From assembly GCA_903917505.1 (NCBI GenBank), contig CAIXAY010000410.1, forward strand, positions 1 to 6,213: a stretch of DNA of 6,213 bases, written 5' to 3'. This DNA comes from an uncultured beta proteobacterium. GTDB taxonomy: Bacteria; Pseudomonadota; Gammaproteobacteria; Burkholderiales; Rhodocyclaceae. Below, piece by piece: positions 1-5,862 of the stretch. The position numbers and the translations under genes are program-made. The notes below the pieces were generated by a model, which saw nothing but the letters and a program-made list of their open reading frames with translations, searched no databases and was not told the DNA's origin. Each line of letters starts with the position of its first letter. Position 1 is the stretch's first letter.

Positions 1-23
1 AAACCATACAGCGCCAGATGTCA

Positions 24-52
24 AGTATATTAGTGACTACACATTGTAACAA
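24..52 (-). promoter_or_regulatory. Predicted sigma70-type promoter pointing left, out of the window
   Basis: Read on the minus strand, a -35-like TTGTTA (52-47) is followed after exactly 17 nt by a -10-like TATACT (29-24), five of six matches to TATAAT. Transcription would start near position 17 and run off the left edge, so the gene served is not in the window. The surrounding 130 bases are clearly more AT-rich than the flanking genes. A second -35-like hexamer, a perfect TTGACA at 25-20, overlaps the -10, but any -10 for it would lie beyond the edge. This is a consensus match only. Confidence 0.5.
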
Positions 53-57
53 AAATA

Positions 58-103
58 AACGACAAGTGGCCCGAATCGTTAGACCAGACAAGCACTTGTC
101 GTT
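58..103. repeat. Perfect 11-bp inverted repeat with a 24-nt spacer
   Basis: AACGACAAGTG at 58-68 is the exact reverse complement of CACTTGTCGTT at 93-103. The repeat lies 6 bp upstream of the -35 of the leftward promoter. On the minus strand the second arm runs into a T-rich tract (TATTTTTG). It could therefore be a long-loop terminator of the cit operon or an operator pair for the next gene. The 24-nt loop is long for an intrinsic terminator. The repeat itself is certain; its function is inferred. Confidence 0.7.
87..100. promoter_or_regulatory. 14-bp palindrome, candidate operator
   Basis: GACAAG-CA-CTTGTC is a perfect palindrome with 6-bp arms. The half-site GACAAG occurs a third time at 61-66, inside the left arm of the larger inverted repeat. 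Three copies of one half-site within 40 bp upstream of a promoter look like binding sites for a dimeric transcription factor. The regulator cannot be named from the sequence. Confidence 0.4.
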
Positions 104-143
104 ATTGGGGGTGACTACAAAGGGGGTAACTTCAGTCTAGCGA

Positions 144-164
144 AGGACGGGCGCCGCCGTTCCT
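144..164 (-). terminator. Weak hairpin downstream of citG
   Basis: On the minus strand, about 70 nt past the citG stop, a 7-bp stem with one bulged base (AGGACGG at 144-150 against CCGTTCCT at 157-164) closes a 6-nt loop. No T-run follows. It is therefore not a convincing intrinsic terminator and may only be an RNA 3'-end structure. Apart from this hairpin I see nothing in 131-234. Confidence 0.2.
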
Positions 165-234
165 GTGCTTTGGCTCGTCATTGCGCGGCTGCGGACTCCG
201 ACGGCGTTGATGCCTTCGCGCCGGCGGCCTGCGC

Positions 235-1125
235 TCAGCCCGGTACTTGATCCTGGCCGCGGCGATCGTCGCGCGAAGTTTTCGTGTGGCGCACAATTTC
301 GTCGTCGGCCGCGATTTCGCCGCTGGCAATCAGGCAGCCGTAAGCGATGGCCAGCATGTCGGCGACGCCGCCCATGGTGATGTTCATGGCGATGTAGGCG
401 CGATTGCGCTCTTCAAGGTAAGCGATGCAGTCGGCCCCACGTGCGACGCGCTGCTCGAGTTCGCCGCCGTCGCGCCGGACTTGCGCGAGGCCCGCCTCCC
501 CGACGCGGTGCAGCGTCGTCGTGTCGTTTACGGTTTGCATCAGGCTGGCCAGCATGGCCAGCGAGGCGGCGAAGAAATCGCCGGACTGCCGGCGTGTCGC
601 GCGAAACGCGGGCAGCGCGCCGGCGAAAATCGACGGGAAACCGGCGAGCGTTTCGGCGACGATGCCGCCGGCACCGTATTTCGACCTGGCCTGCTGCCCG
701 TTGGTCGCGGCGCGCTCGCCGCCGGCGAAGAACTCGCCGGCCAGCGCCGACAGCGCCGCGCGGATCGCGACCTCGTCGCCCGACGCGGCGTGGCGGCGGG
801 CGATCAGCAGCATGCCGGCGAGGAAAATGAAACCCTTGTGCGTATTGGTTCCCAGCGTCGAGAGCAGGCGCCGTTCGGCGGCCAGGCCGATCTGTCGCTG
901 GGCGGCGAAGGGTTCGCCGGCGGCGAGCGAGCCGACCATCGCGTCAAGATACTCGGCGACCTGGTCGATGGACTGTTCCATGATCGTAAGCGACAGGTCG
1001 GCATGCGAACCGGAATCGGCGAGGTCGACGAGTCCGGGCTTGGGGGTCAGGTAAAGTTCGAGGCGCGCGCCCTTGACCAGCGCCGCGGCCAGCGCTTCAA
1101 GTTCTGAAATGGGCAAGGAGCTCAT
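235..1125 (-). CDS. citG: Triphosphoribosyl-dephospho-CoA synthase CitG
   Basis: This 296-residue protein makes 2'-(5''-triphosphoribosyl)-3'-dephospho-CoA from ATP and dephospho-CoA (EC 2.4.2.52), the precursor of the citrate lyase prosthetic group. Family motifs are visible in order: TPKPGLVD at 27-34 with GSH at 39-41, GTNTHKG at 92-98, YGAGG at 150-154 leading to AGFPSI at 161-166, NDTTTLHR at 200-207 and GGVADMLA at 252-259. The length is typical. The start is an ATG at 1125 that lies inside citX (29-nt overlap). No clear Shine-Dalgarno precedes it at normal spacing, so translation is probably coupled to citX and weak, which would suit a catalytic accessory enzyme. The homologous MdcB of malonate decarboxylase is the alternative by family, but the cit neighbours decide for CitG. 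It is the last gene of the operon. Confidence 0.92.
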   Translation of the reverse strand: MSSLPISELEALAAALVKGARLELYLTPKPGLVDLADSGSHADLSLTIMEQSIDQVAEYLDAMVGSLAAGEPFAAQRQIGLAAERRLLSTLGTNTHKGFIFLAGMLLIARRHAASGDEVAIRAALSALAGEFFAGGERAATNGQQARSKYGAGGIVAETLAGFPSIFAGALPAFRATRRQSGDFFAASLAMLASLMQTVNDTTTLHRVGEAGLAQVRRDGGELEQRVARGADCIAYLEERNRAYIAMNITMGGVADMLAIAYGCLIASGEIAADDEIVRHTKTSRDDRRGQDQVPG

Positions 1126-1627
1126 TGGTTCTGGCGATCACTTCCTCGGGCGGATGGCGCCGGTCGCGCATGCAATCTACGGCCGCTGCGTTGCAAACGA
1201 GGCAGGCGCGCGCCGGCAGCGCGAGTTCCTTGCGACCGACTTGCGTCCCGTCCGCCGCGTAAACGTCAAGGTCGGCCAGGCGCGCCGCGGGATGCATGGT
1301 CTCGAGGCGCATGCATTTCTTCTTGACCACCGTCGGGTCGAGCTTGACGGCGATGATCGCGTAGGGACCGAGCAGGTCGCTTGCCGTCCTCAGGATCAGC
1401 TGCCCGGGGAAAGTCACCGCCAGCTCACCGAGCAGCCAGTGATAGAGCGCTTTCGCGCCGGGCGGGCTTTTCTCGCTGCCCGGGATGTTGAGCGACAGGA
1501 AGATCGTCGCCGGATGGCCCTGGCTCAGATGCTGAGCAAGGCCATCCTGGCGCCTGTCCCGGGCTTCGAGATAATCACGCGCGGACTTGTCGGACGACGT
1601 CAATGATCGAACCGTCACGATACTCAA
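1097..1627 (-). CDS. citX: Apo-citrate lyase phosphoribosyl-dephospho-CoA transferase CitX
   Basis: CitX transfers the prosthetic group made by CitG onto the acyl carrier protein CitD with release of pyrophosphate (EC 2.7.7.61). Family signatures are an N-terminal EARDRRQ at 21-27, SLNIPG at 45-50, HPAARLADLDVY at 112-123 and LPARACLVC at 137-145, followed by the RRHPPEE tail at 156-162. The length of about 176 residues is close to the E. coli protein. The start is uncertain. TTG at 1627 gives a 53-nt overlap with citF, while in-frame GTG at 1618 or TTG at 1603 would give 173 or 168 residues. None has a good Shine-Dalgarno. Conservation is clear only from about residue 18, so it does not settle the choice. 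Expression is likely coupled to citF. It is a separate protein here, not fused to CitG. Confidence 0.9.
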   Translation of the reverse strand: MSIVTVRSLTSSDKSARDYLEARDRRQDGLAQHLSQGHPATIFLSLNIPGSEKSPPGAKALYHWLLGELAVTFPGQLILRTASDLLGPYAIIAVKLDPTVVKKKCMRLETMHPAARLADLDVYAADGTQVGRKELALPARACLVCNAAAVDCMRDRRHPPEEVIARTNELLAHFRT

Positions 1628-3113
1628 TCAAGGCAACGATCTTGTCCTCGAACTCGATGGCCTTCGGAACGCCGGTCACCGCGTAGATCTCGTCGCGCAG
1701 CTGGTGGATATCCTTGACCGGCGCATGCCGGCGAATGAGTTCCGCCTTCAGTTCGGGGAGATTGTCGTTGACCGCGATGCCGCGCTCGGTGACGATCACG
1801 CCGACCGTTTCGCCCGGCGTGGTGATCGTCGTCACCGCGTCGCGAACGATGGGCAGGCGGCCGCGGATCGACGGCGCGACGACGATCGACACCTTGGCGC
1901 CGGCCGCGACGTCGCAGTGCCCGCCGGTGTTGTGCAAGAGGTAGCCCATCGACTCGGTGTTGACGTTGACGTTGAAGTTCACGTCGACTTCGGTGGCGCT
2001 CAGGATCGCGCAATCGAGGCGATTGACCACCGAACCGCAGTTGAACGGGTTGGCGTACATGCCGGCGGTCATTTCGACGTGCTTCTGGTTGCGGCCGATC
2101 GACTCGACGGCGCGCAGGTCGAAACACTGGACATCGAACAAGGCTTCGAACAGGCCTTCCTCGAGCATGTCGACGAAGTTGCCGGTGATGCCGCCGCAAC
2201 CGAAGCTGCCCTTGACCTTGCCTTTGCGCATCATGGCGCGCACGTTCTCGGCGACGGCCAGCGAGATGCCGCCGGTGCCGGTCTGGAAGGAGAAACCGTC
2301 CTTGAGGTAGCCCGAGGACTCCATCACCAGCGCCGCATACTTGGCGATCTGCAGGCCGATCGGATCGGTGGTGATGCGCGTCGTCGACGACACGATCTTC
2401 TTCGGGTCGCCGAGTTTCGGCACCTGCGCGACGAAGTCCACCACCGACTGCGGAATGCCGACCGGAACGGCGGGGAAGGGCACCAGATTGTCGGTGACGG
2501 CAACGACCTTGTGCGCATGCTGCGCATCGACTTGCGCATAGCCTAAGCTGCCGCAGGCCGAGGGGCCGTAGAAGCCGTTGAAGTTGCCGTACTCGTCGCA
2601 GTAAGGCGCGGCGAGGAAGGCAACATCGACCGCAATCTCGCCGGTGATCAGCGAGCGCGCACGCCCGCCGTGCGAGCGCACGACGATCGGGCAATCGAGT
2701 TCGCCCTTGGAAACCAGCTCGCCGATCGGGCCATTGACGCCGCATTCGAAGCCGGTGATCACGCCCTTGCGGATGTAGGGGATCAGTTCGGCATGGACGA
2801 TGTGCACCGAGCTCGAGGCGATCTTGATGTCGCGAATGCCGAGCGCATCGATTTCCTTGACCAGGTCGTTCAAGAGCTGGTCGCCGTTGCGCAGGCTGTG
2901 GTGCGTCGATATGGTCATGCCGTCCTTGAGGCCCGAGGCGATGATCGCCTCCTTGAGCCCGCCGACCAGCTTGCTGCCGTTATGGGTGATGCGCCGGATC
3001 GCCCGCGTCGAGCGCTCGGCGTGCGGTTGCAGTGACCAGGGATCGCTGTAGGGAATCAGCGTCTTGCCGGCGAATGTGTCCGGTATCTGCCGTCCCAGGC
3101 TATTCAGCGCCAT
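1575..3113 (-). CDS. citF: Citrate lyase alpha subunit (citrate:acetyl-ACP transferase) CitF
   Basis: CitF exchanges citrate for acetate on the acetyl-thioester arm of CitD, forming citryl-ACP and releasing acetate (EC 2.8.3.10). The 512-residue length fits the family. Recognisable segments include SLRNGDQLLNDLV (73-85), SHGGRARSLITGE (147-159), CDEYGNFNGFYGPSACGSLG (172-191), FSFQTGTGGISLAV (274-287), GGHCD (397-401) and ERGIAVN (443-449), ending in the typical YRDGSIIDVV. The start is the ATG at 3113, preceded by GAGGAGG with 6-nt spacing. A longer in-frame reading exists upstream, but its extra 15 residues are not family-like and lie in the citE coding region. The gene overlaps the end of citE by 14 nt. 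It looks intact. Confidence 0.96.
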   Translation of the reverse strand: MALNSLGRQIPDTFAGKTLIPYSDPWSLQPHAERSTRAIRRITHNGSKLVGGLKEAIIASGLKDGMTISTHHSLRNGDQLLNDLVKEIDALGIRDIKIASSSVHIVHAELIPYIRKGVITGFECGVNGPIGELVSKGELDCPIVVRSHGGRARSLITGEIAVDVAFLAAPYCDEYGNFNGFYGPSACGSLGYAQVDAQHAHKVVAVTDNLVPFPAVPVGIPQSVVDFVAQVPKLGDPKKIVSSTTRITTDPIGLQIAKYAALVMESSGYLKDGFSFQTGTGGISLAVAENVRAMMRKGKVKGSFGCGGITGNFVDMLEEGLFEALFDVQCFDLRAVESIGRNQKHVEMTAGMYANPFNCGSVVNRLDCAILSATEVDVNFNVNVNTESMGYLLHNTGGHCDVAAGAKVSIVVAPSIRGRLPIVRDAVTTITTPGETVGVIVTERGIAVNDNLPELKAELIRRHAPVKDIHQLRDEIYAVTGVPKAIEFEDKIVALIEYRDGSIIDVVRQVRA

Positions 3114-4020
3114 GGATATCCTCCTCGTTAATGATGATGTCGACCATGCCGTGGGCACGGGCGGTGCGCAGCACGCGGGCGGCGCGAATGACGATCGGCA
3201 TATCGACCATCTTGCCCTTCAGTGAAATGACGCCGGTGCCCATCTCGCGGGCGCGCTTGATGGCCTCCATGACCTGCAGCGCGTAATCGATCTCTTCCTG
3301 CTTGGGCGCGAAGACCTCGTGGATCACGTCGGTCTGGCGCGGATTGACCAGGCACTTGCCGGTGAAGCCGAGGCGCTTGATCAGCTCGGTCTCGGCACGC
3401 AGCGCGTCCATGTCGTTGACGTCGGCGAAGATCGAATCGATGGCCTGGATGCCGGCCGCTTTCGCCGCCCACAGCACGTTCATGCGCGCGTTGAACAACT
3501 CCTCGCCGGTCTTGGTGCGGTTGATTTCCATCGTCGCCGTGTAATCCTCGGCGCCGAAGGCCAGCCCGATCAGTCGCGGCGAAGAGCGGGCGATCAGCGT
3601 CGCGTTGATCACCGCCTGCGCGGTCTCGATCGACGGCAGGATCTTGAAATGGCCGAGCTTGAGCCCGAGTTCCTCCTCGTATTCGGTGAGCAGGGTATCG
3701 AGCCGCTCGACGATTTCCGGCGTGTCGGCTTTCGGCAGGCGAATGCCGTCGGGAATGCCGGGCAGGATGGCTTTCAGGTCGTCGAGCGCCCACTTGGTAT
3801 CGAGGCCGTTGATGCGCACCAGGACTTCTTTGTTGCGCTCCTTGTACGACTCGAGGAAGCGCTTGACCAGGATGCGCGCGGCGTCCTTCTCGCTGAGCGG
3901 GACCGCGTCCTCGAGGTCGATGATGACGCCGTCGCACTGGAACAGCGGAATGTTCTGCAACATCGACGGCATGTTGCCCGGCACGTAGAGCAGCGTCCGG
4001 CGTAATTGATACTCGGCCAC
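3100..4020 (-). CDS. citE: Citrate lyase beta subunit (citryl-ACP lyase) CitE
   Basis: CitE cleaves citryl-ACP to oxaloacetate and acetyl-ACP (EC 4.1.3.34) in the citrate lyase complex. It is a TIM-barrel protein of the HpcH/HpaI-CitE family. From the GTG start at 4020 it has 306 residues, as expected. Visible hallmarks are RRTLLYVPGN (7-16), CDGVIIDLEDAV (29-40), VRINGLDT (68-75, with Arg69), LPKADTPE (95-102), LPSIETA (128-134, with Glu132) and FGAEDYT (155-161, with Asp159). Arg69, Glu132 and Asp159 correspond to the substrate- and Mg-binding residues of the family. The GTG start is supported by GAGGAG 7 nt upstream. An in-frame ATG at 4089 would add 23 residues that are not family-like and lie inside the preceding gene. 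The start is 4 nt after the PPC gene stop. Confidence 0.95.
   Translation of the reverse strand: MAEYQLRRTLLYVPGNMPSMLQNIPLFQCDGVIIDLEDAVPLSEKDAARILVKRFLESYKERNKEVLVRINGLDTKWALDDLKAILPGIPDGIRLPKADTPEIVERLDTLLTEYEEELGLKLGHFKILPSIETAQAVINATLIARSSPRLIGLAFGAEDYTATMEINRTKTGEELFNARMNVLWAAKAAGIQAIDSIFADVNDMDALRAETELIKRLGFTGKCLVNPRQTDVIHEVFAPKQEEIDYALQVMEAIKRAREMGTGVISLKGKMVDMPIVIRAARVLRTARAHGMVDIIINEEDIHGAE
3120..3126 (-). promoter_or_regulatory. Ribosome binding site of citF
   Basis: GAGGAGG lies 6 nt before the ATG at 3113, within the last codons of citE. It decides the citF start against the longer open frame. Confidence 0.8.
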
Positions 4021-4024
4021 GGTG

Positions 4025-4504
4025 TCACTCCTCGGCGAAGAAAATGGTTGGCGTACCGCCCGATTTGGACAGGTGGCGCTGGATGCCATCGACGATCAGT
4101 TCGATGAGGACGATCTCGCAGGTAGCGAAGACCTCGGCGTCGGCCATGTGCCCGCCGACGACGTCGCCGGACGATTTGCCGGCCATGATGTGCAGATGGC
4201 AGTCGAACTGCTCGTCCACTTCGCTCGGAACGATGTTGCCCGACAGGGCGAGCAGTTCGAGCGGGCCTTCGATCTCGTGCGGAATCAGGCGCGCCGAAGT
4301 GATCGGCAATTTGGCGCCGCTCTTGATGTCGTTCAGGCGAACGTTCTTGACCGAGCCGATGGCCGAGAGGATCACCGCATTGTTGACCTTTTCGGTCCTG
4401 ACGAATTCGCGGATGCATTCGACGAGGCTCTCGCCGGGCAGCACCTTGATGATGAAGCGGCGTCCCTGCGTATATTCCTTGTACCAGAATCCCTTGTTGT
4501 TCAT
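4025..4504 (-). CDS. PPC/DUF296-domain protein embedded in the citrate lyase operon
   Basis: The 159-residue product is a single PPC (DUF296, COG1661-like) domain. The family pattern is clear: GESLVECIREF (24-34), a hydrophobic strand with SAIGSV (47-52), EIEGPLELLALSGNI (77-91), the histidine motif HLH (His103, His105) and VVGGHM (116-120, with His119), then a strand ATCEIVLIEL. In this family the conserved histidines cluster and are thought to bind metal. Plant members with AT-hooks bind DNA, but there is no AT-hook here, so DNA binding is not supported. No signal peptide or membrane segment is seen, so it is cytoplasmic. The ATG at 4504 has AGGAGG 6 nt upstream, while a GTG one codon earlier would leave only 3 nt. 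The start overlaps the citD stop by 1 nt, and citE follows after 4 nt. It is not a canonical cit gene and its function is unknown. Tight integration suggests a role in citrate lyase action or control. The family call is firm; the role is inference. Confidence 0.88.
   Translation of the reverse strand: MNNKGFWYKEYTQGRRFIIKVLPGESLVECIREFVRTEKVNNAVILSAIGSVKNVRLNDIKSGAKLPITSARLIPHEIEGPLELLALSGNIVPSEVDEQFDCHLHIMAGKSSGDVVGGHMADAEVFATCEIVLIELIVDGIQRHLSKSGGTPTIFFAEE
4028..4033 (-). promoter_or_regulatory. Ribosome binding site of citE
   Basis: GAGGAG stands 7 nt before the GTG at 4020 and overlaps the final codons of the PPC gene. It supports the GTG start over the ATG at 4089. Confidence 0.75.
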
Positions 4505-4767
4505 CACAGTCCTCCTGCGCGCTGCAGCGCGGTCTCAAGGCGGGCCTCGATGGCGTAATCGAGAGCGCCGCGGTCACTGATGCTGATCCTGCCGCTGACC
4601 GTGCCGTGCTTGGCGAGAACCTCTTCAAGCTTGGCGCGGATCAGGTGCTCGAACTGTTTCTTGACGGTCGATTCGATTTCGATGATCAGCGTTTCGGCCG
4701 GTTCGACCGTGACCATCAGGTCGCTCGACTGCACGGTGCCGGCCTGCCCTTTCTTGCCTATCTTCAT
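4504..4767 (-). CDS. citD: Citrate lyase acyl carrier protein (gamma subunit) CitD
   Basis: This 87-residue protein carries the phosphoribosyl-dephospho-CoA arm on which citrate is activated and cleaved. The N-terminus MKIGKKGQAGTVQSSD matches the family pattern. Ser14, in VQSSD, is at the position of the serine modified in Klebsiella CitD. The conserved EIES-VKKQF segment (residues 30-39) and SDRGALDYAIEARLETA (64-80) follow. In many homologues the second motif reads GALDC; here the cysteine is Tyr. The start ATG overlaps the citC stop by 4 nt (ATGA) and has AGGAGG 6 nt upstream. Length is normal. Confidence 0.95.
   Translation of the reverse strand: MKIGKKGQAGTVQSSDLMVTVEPAETLIIEIESTVKKQFEHLIRAKLEEVLAKHGTVSGRISISDRGALDYAIEARLETALQRAGGL
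4511..4516 (-). promoter_or_regulatory. Ribosome binding site of the PPC gene
   Basis: AGGAGG with 6-nt spacing favours the ATG at 4504 over the adjacent GTG at 4507. Motif and spacing are the same as for citD. Confidence 0.75.
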
Positions 4768-5786
4768 TTCATGCCTCCTGTCATTGCTGGTCCTTCGAGT
4801 TGCCGGCGCAGGGGTTCGGCTTCCTCGCTGGTGAGAAAAGCGAGGGTGCTGGCCGGCACATAATTCTGCAGTTGCGTTGAATCCCGGTGCGCGAGCAGTT
4901 CGCGCACGCGCGAGGCGCTGATGGCTTCCGATTGCGCCTGTCTGCGCTCGATCTCGACGAGCGCGATGCCGTGCGCCGGCAGGATTTCGCGCATCGTGTC
5001 GTTATAAGCGTGCGTCAGCTGGCACAAGGGTTCGCTGCCGACAAAGCGCTGCGTGATGCCGAAGTAAGGCGCGATGCGCGAAGCGAACAGGGTGACGTCG
5101 AGCTCCATCTGAATGCGCGCGACCGGATCGTCTTTCTTGAGAAAGTAGGTCGGAAAGGTTGCGCTGCTCACCAGGTAGTGCCCGGTATCCAGGACGATGA
5201 CATTCTTGATGTCCTGCACGCCTTCCTTGACCAGGCGCATGCGCACGGCAAAGGGGAAAACCGAGCGCTCTTCGCGGACGACGAAGAGATACAGATTGTC
5301 GACCTGCCGCGCCGCCGTTTCCACGAGATAGCGGTGGCCGAGGGTGAAGGGATTGCAGTTCATCACCACCGCCCCGTTGACGCCGGTCCTGATCAAGGCG
5401 CTTTGCGCGGCGAGCCAGTTCTTCAGGCCGTTGCCGTACTCGAGCAGCGCCACCTTGTGGGCGCTGGCCAGCAGCCTGAAGTTGAGCGCCTGGAAGCTGC
5501 CCGAGTATTCGGGCTTGGTGAACACGAAGAGTGAATCGAACCCGGCGGCATAGCCGCACCCGACGAGCATCGTCACGATTTCGCCGAGCAGGCTGCCGCC
5601 CTGATATTCCGGTTCGACCGCCAGCATTTTCAGGACGTTTCCCGCGCGCGCACCGACGGCGATGAGCTCACCCTGCTCGTAACAGCCGACCAGATTGTCG
5701 AAGCCCGCCTCGAAAGACAGGCCGTGACGTTCGATGAGCTGTTTCGCCGCCGCGATGTCCGAACCGGACATCAGTTCCGCGATCAC
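4764..5786 (-). CDS. citC: [Citrate (pro-3S)-lyase] ligase CitC
   Basis: CitC activates citrate lyase by ATP-dependent acetylation of the thiol on the CitD prosthetic group (EC 6.2.1.22). The 340-residue protein has the two family domains. An N-terminal GNAT-like region spans about residues 1-125, with the VEPEYQGGSLLGEIV segment at 57-71. A nucleotidyltransferase domain starts with GAVVMNCNPFTLGHRYL (138-154), whose TLGH is the HxGH-type motif, and closes with ISASRVRELL (289-298), the counterpart of the ISxSxxR motif. The start is GTG at 5786, with GAGGAA about 9 nt upstream. An ATG at 5771 would remove five residues and has a poorer ribosome binding site. It is the first gene of the operon, 185 nt from the upstream isocitrate dehydrogenase gene. 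Confidence 0.95.
   Translation of the reverse strand: MIAELMSGSDIAAAKQLIERHGLSFEAGFDNLVGCYEQGELIAVGARAGNVLKMLAVEPEYQGGSLLGEIVTMLVGCGYAAGFDSLFVFTKPEYSGSFQALNFRLLASAHKVALLEYGNGLKNWLAAQSALIRTGVNGAVVMNCNPFTLGHRYLVETAARQVDNLYLFVVREERSVFPFAVRMRLVKEGVQDIKNVIVLDTGHYLVSSATFPTYFLKKDDPVARIQMELDVTLFASRIAPYFGITQRFVGSEPLCQLTHAYNDTMREILPAHGIALVEIERRQAQSEAISASRVRELLAHRDSTQLQNYVPASTLAFLTSEEAEPLRRQLEGPAMTGGMK
4774..4779 (-). promoter_or_regulatory. Ribosome binding site of citD
   Basis: AGGAGG lies 6 nt before the ATG at 4767, inside the last codons of citC. Confidence 0.7.
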
Positions 5787-5862
5787 TTTGCTTGCTTCCT
5801 CAATGGTGAAAAAAGTCGCTTAACTACAATGAACACGAAGAACAAGGAAATATCAAGACCAT
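5787..5862 (-). promoter_or_regulatory. Presumed promoter and leader region of the cit operon
   Basis: This stretch between the palindromic element and citC is AT-rich and is the likely place for the operon promoter, but no good consensus pair is visible. TTGATA at 5856-5851 (minus strand) could be a -35, with TTCATT 17 nt downstream as a poor -10. TAGTTA further down has no matching -35. No CitB, Crp or FNR site could be recognised with confidence. An activator-dependent promoter, or read-through from the isocitrate dehydrogenase gene, is possible. Confidence 0.3.
5796..5801 (-). promoter_or_regulatory. Ribosome binding site of citC
   Basis: GAGGAA precedes the GTG at 5786 by 9 nt. This spacing is longer than for citD, the PPC gene and citF, but it is the best candidate and supports the GTG start. 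Confidence 0.55.

Larger units (their letters stand above)
33..119. repeat. 9-bp direct repeat GTGACTACA (33-41 and 111-119)
   Basis: Two exact copies of GTGACTACA lie 78 bp apart and bracket the inverted repeat. The left copy falls within the 17-nt spacer of the predicted leftward promoter. Each copy is followed a few bases later by GTAAC (46-50 and 126-130). A related short repeat, GGGGGTGACT (107-116) and GGGGGTAACT (122-131), overlaps the right copy. The arrangement would suit a repressor that binds in the promoter and at a distal site, but chance is not excluded. Confidence 0.45.

Noticed and set aside
1..131. Insertion sequence end or attachment site, suggested by repeats and AT-rich DNA
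   Set aside because: There is no transposase or integrase fragment, no terminal inverted repeat I recognise and no clear target duplication; a promoter region explains the repeats better.
247..1107. Long plus-strand open frame opposite citG
   Set aside because: It is antisense to a clearly conserved gene, has no recognisable motif and is rich in Arg, Gly and Ala, as expected for a shadow frame in high-G+C DNA.
235..1125. MdcB of a malonate decarboxylase operon
   Set aside because: It is the same protein family, but all neighbours are citrate lyase genes and no mdc gene is present.
1587..2546. Long plus-strand open frame opposite citF
   Set aside because: It is a shadow of citF with a low-complexity Asp/Arg/His-rich translation and no family resemblance.
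3114..3158. Upstream start extending CitF by 15 residues
   Set aside because: It lies within citE coding sequence, while GAGGAGG with 6-nt spacing marks the ATG at 3113.
3319..4005. Plus-strand open frame opposite citE
   Set aside because: It is antisense to citE and has the same biased composition.
4021..4089. Upstream ATG extending CitE by 23 residues
   Set aside because: The added residues are not family-like and overlap the PPC gene; GTG at 4020 has a good ribosome binding site.
4025..4504. Calling the PPC protein a DNA-binding regulator
   Set aside because: That label comes from AT-hook-bearing plant proteins; no AT-hook or other DNA-binding motif is visible here.
5843..5856. Possible FNR site (TTGAT-N4-CCTTG on the minus strand)
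   Set aside because: Only one half-site fits; the second half does not resemble ATCAA.
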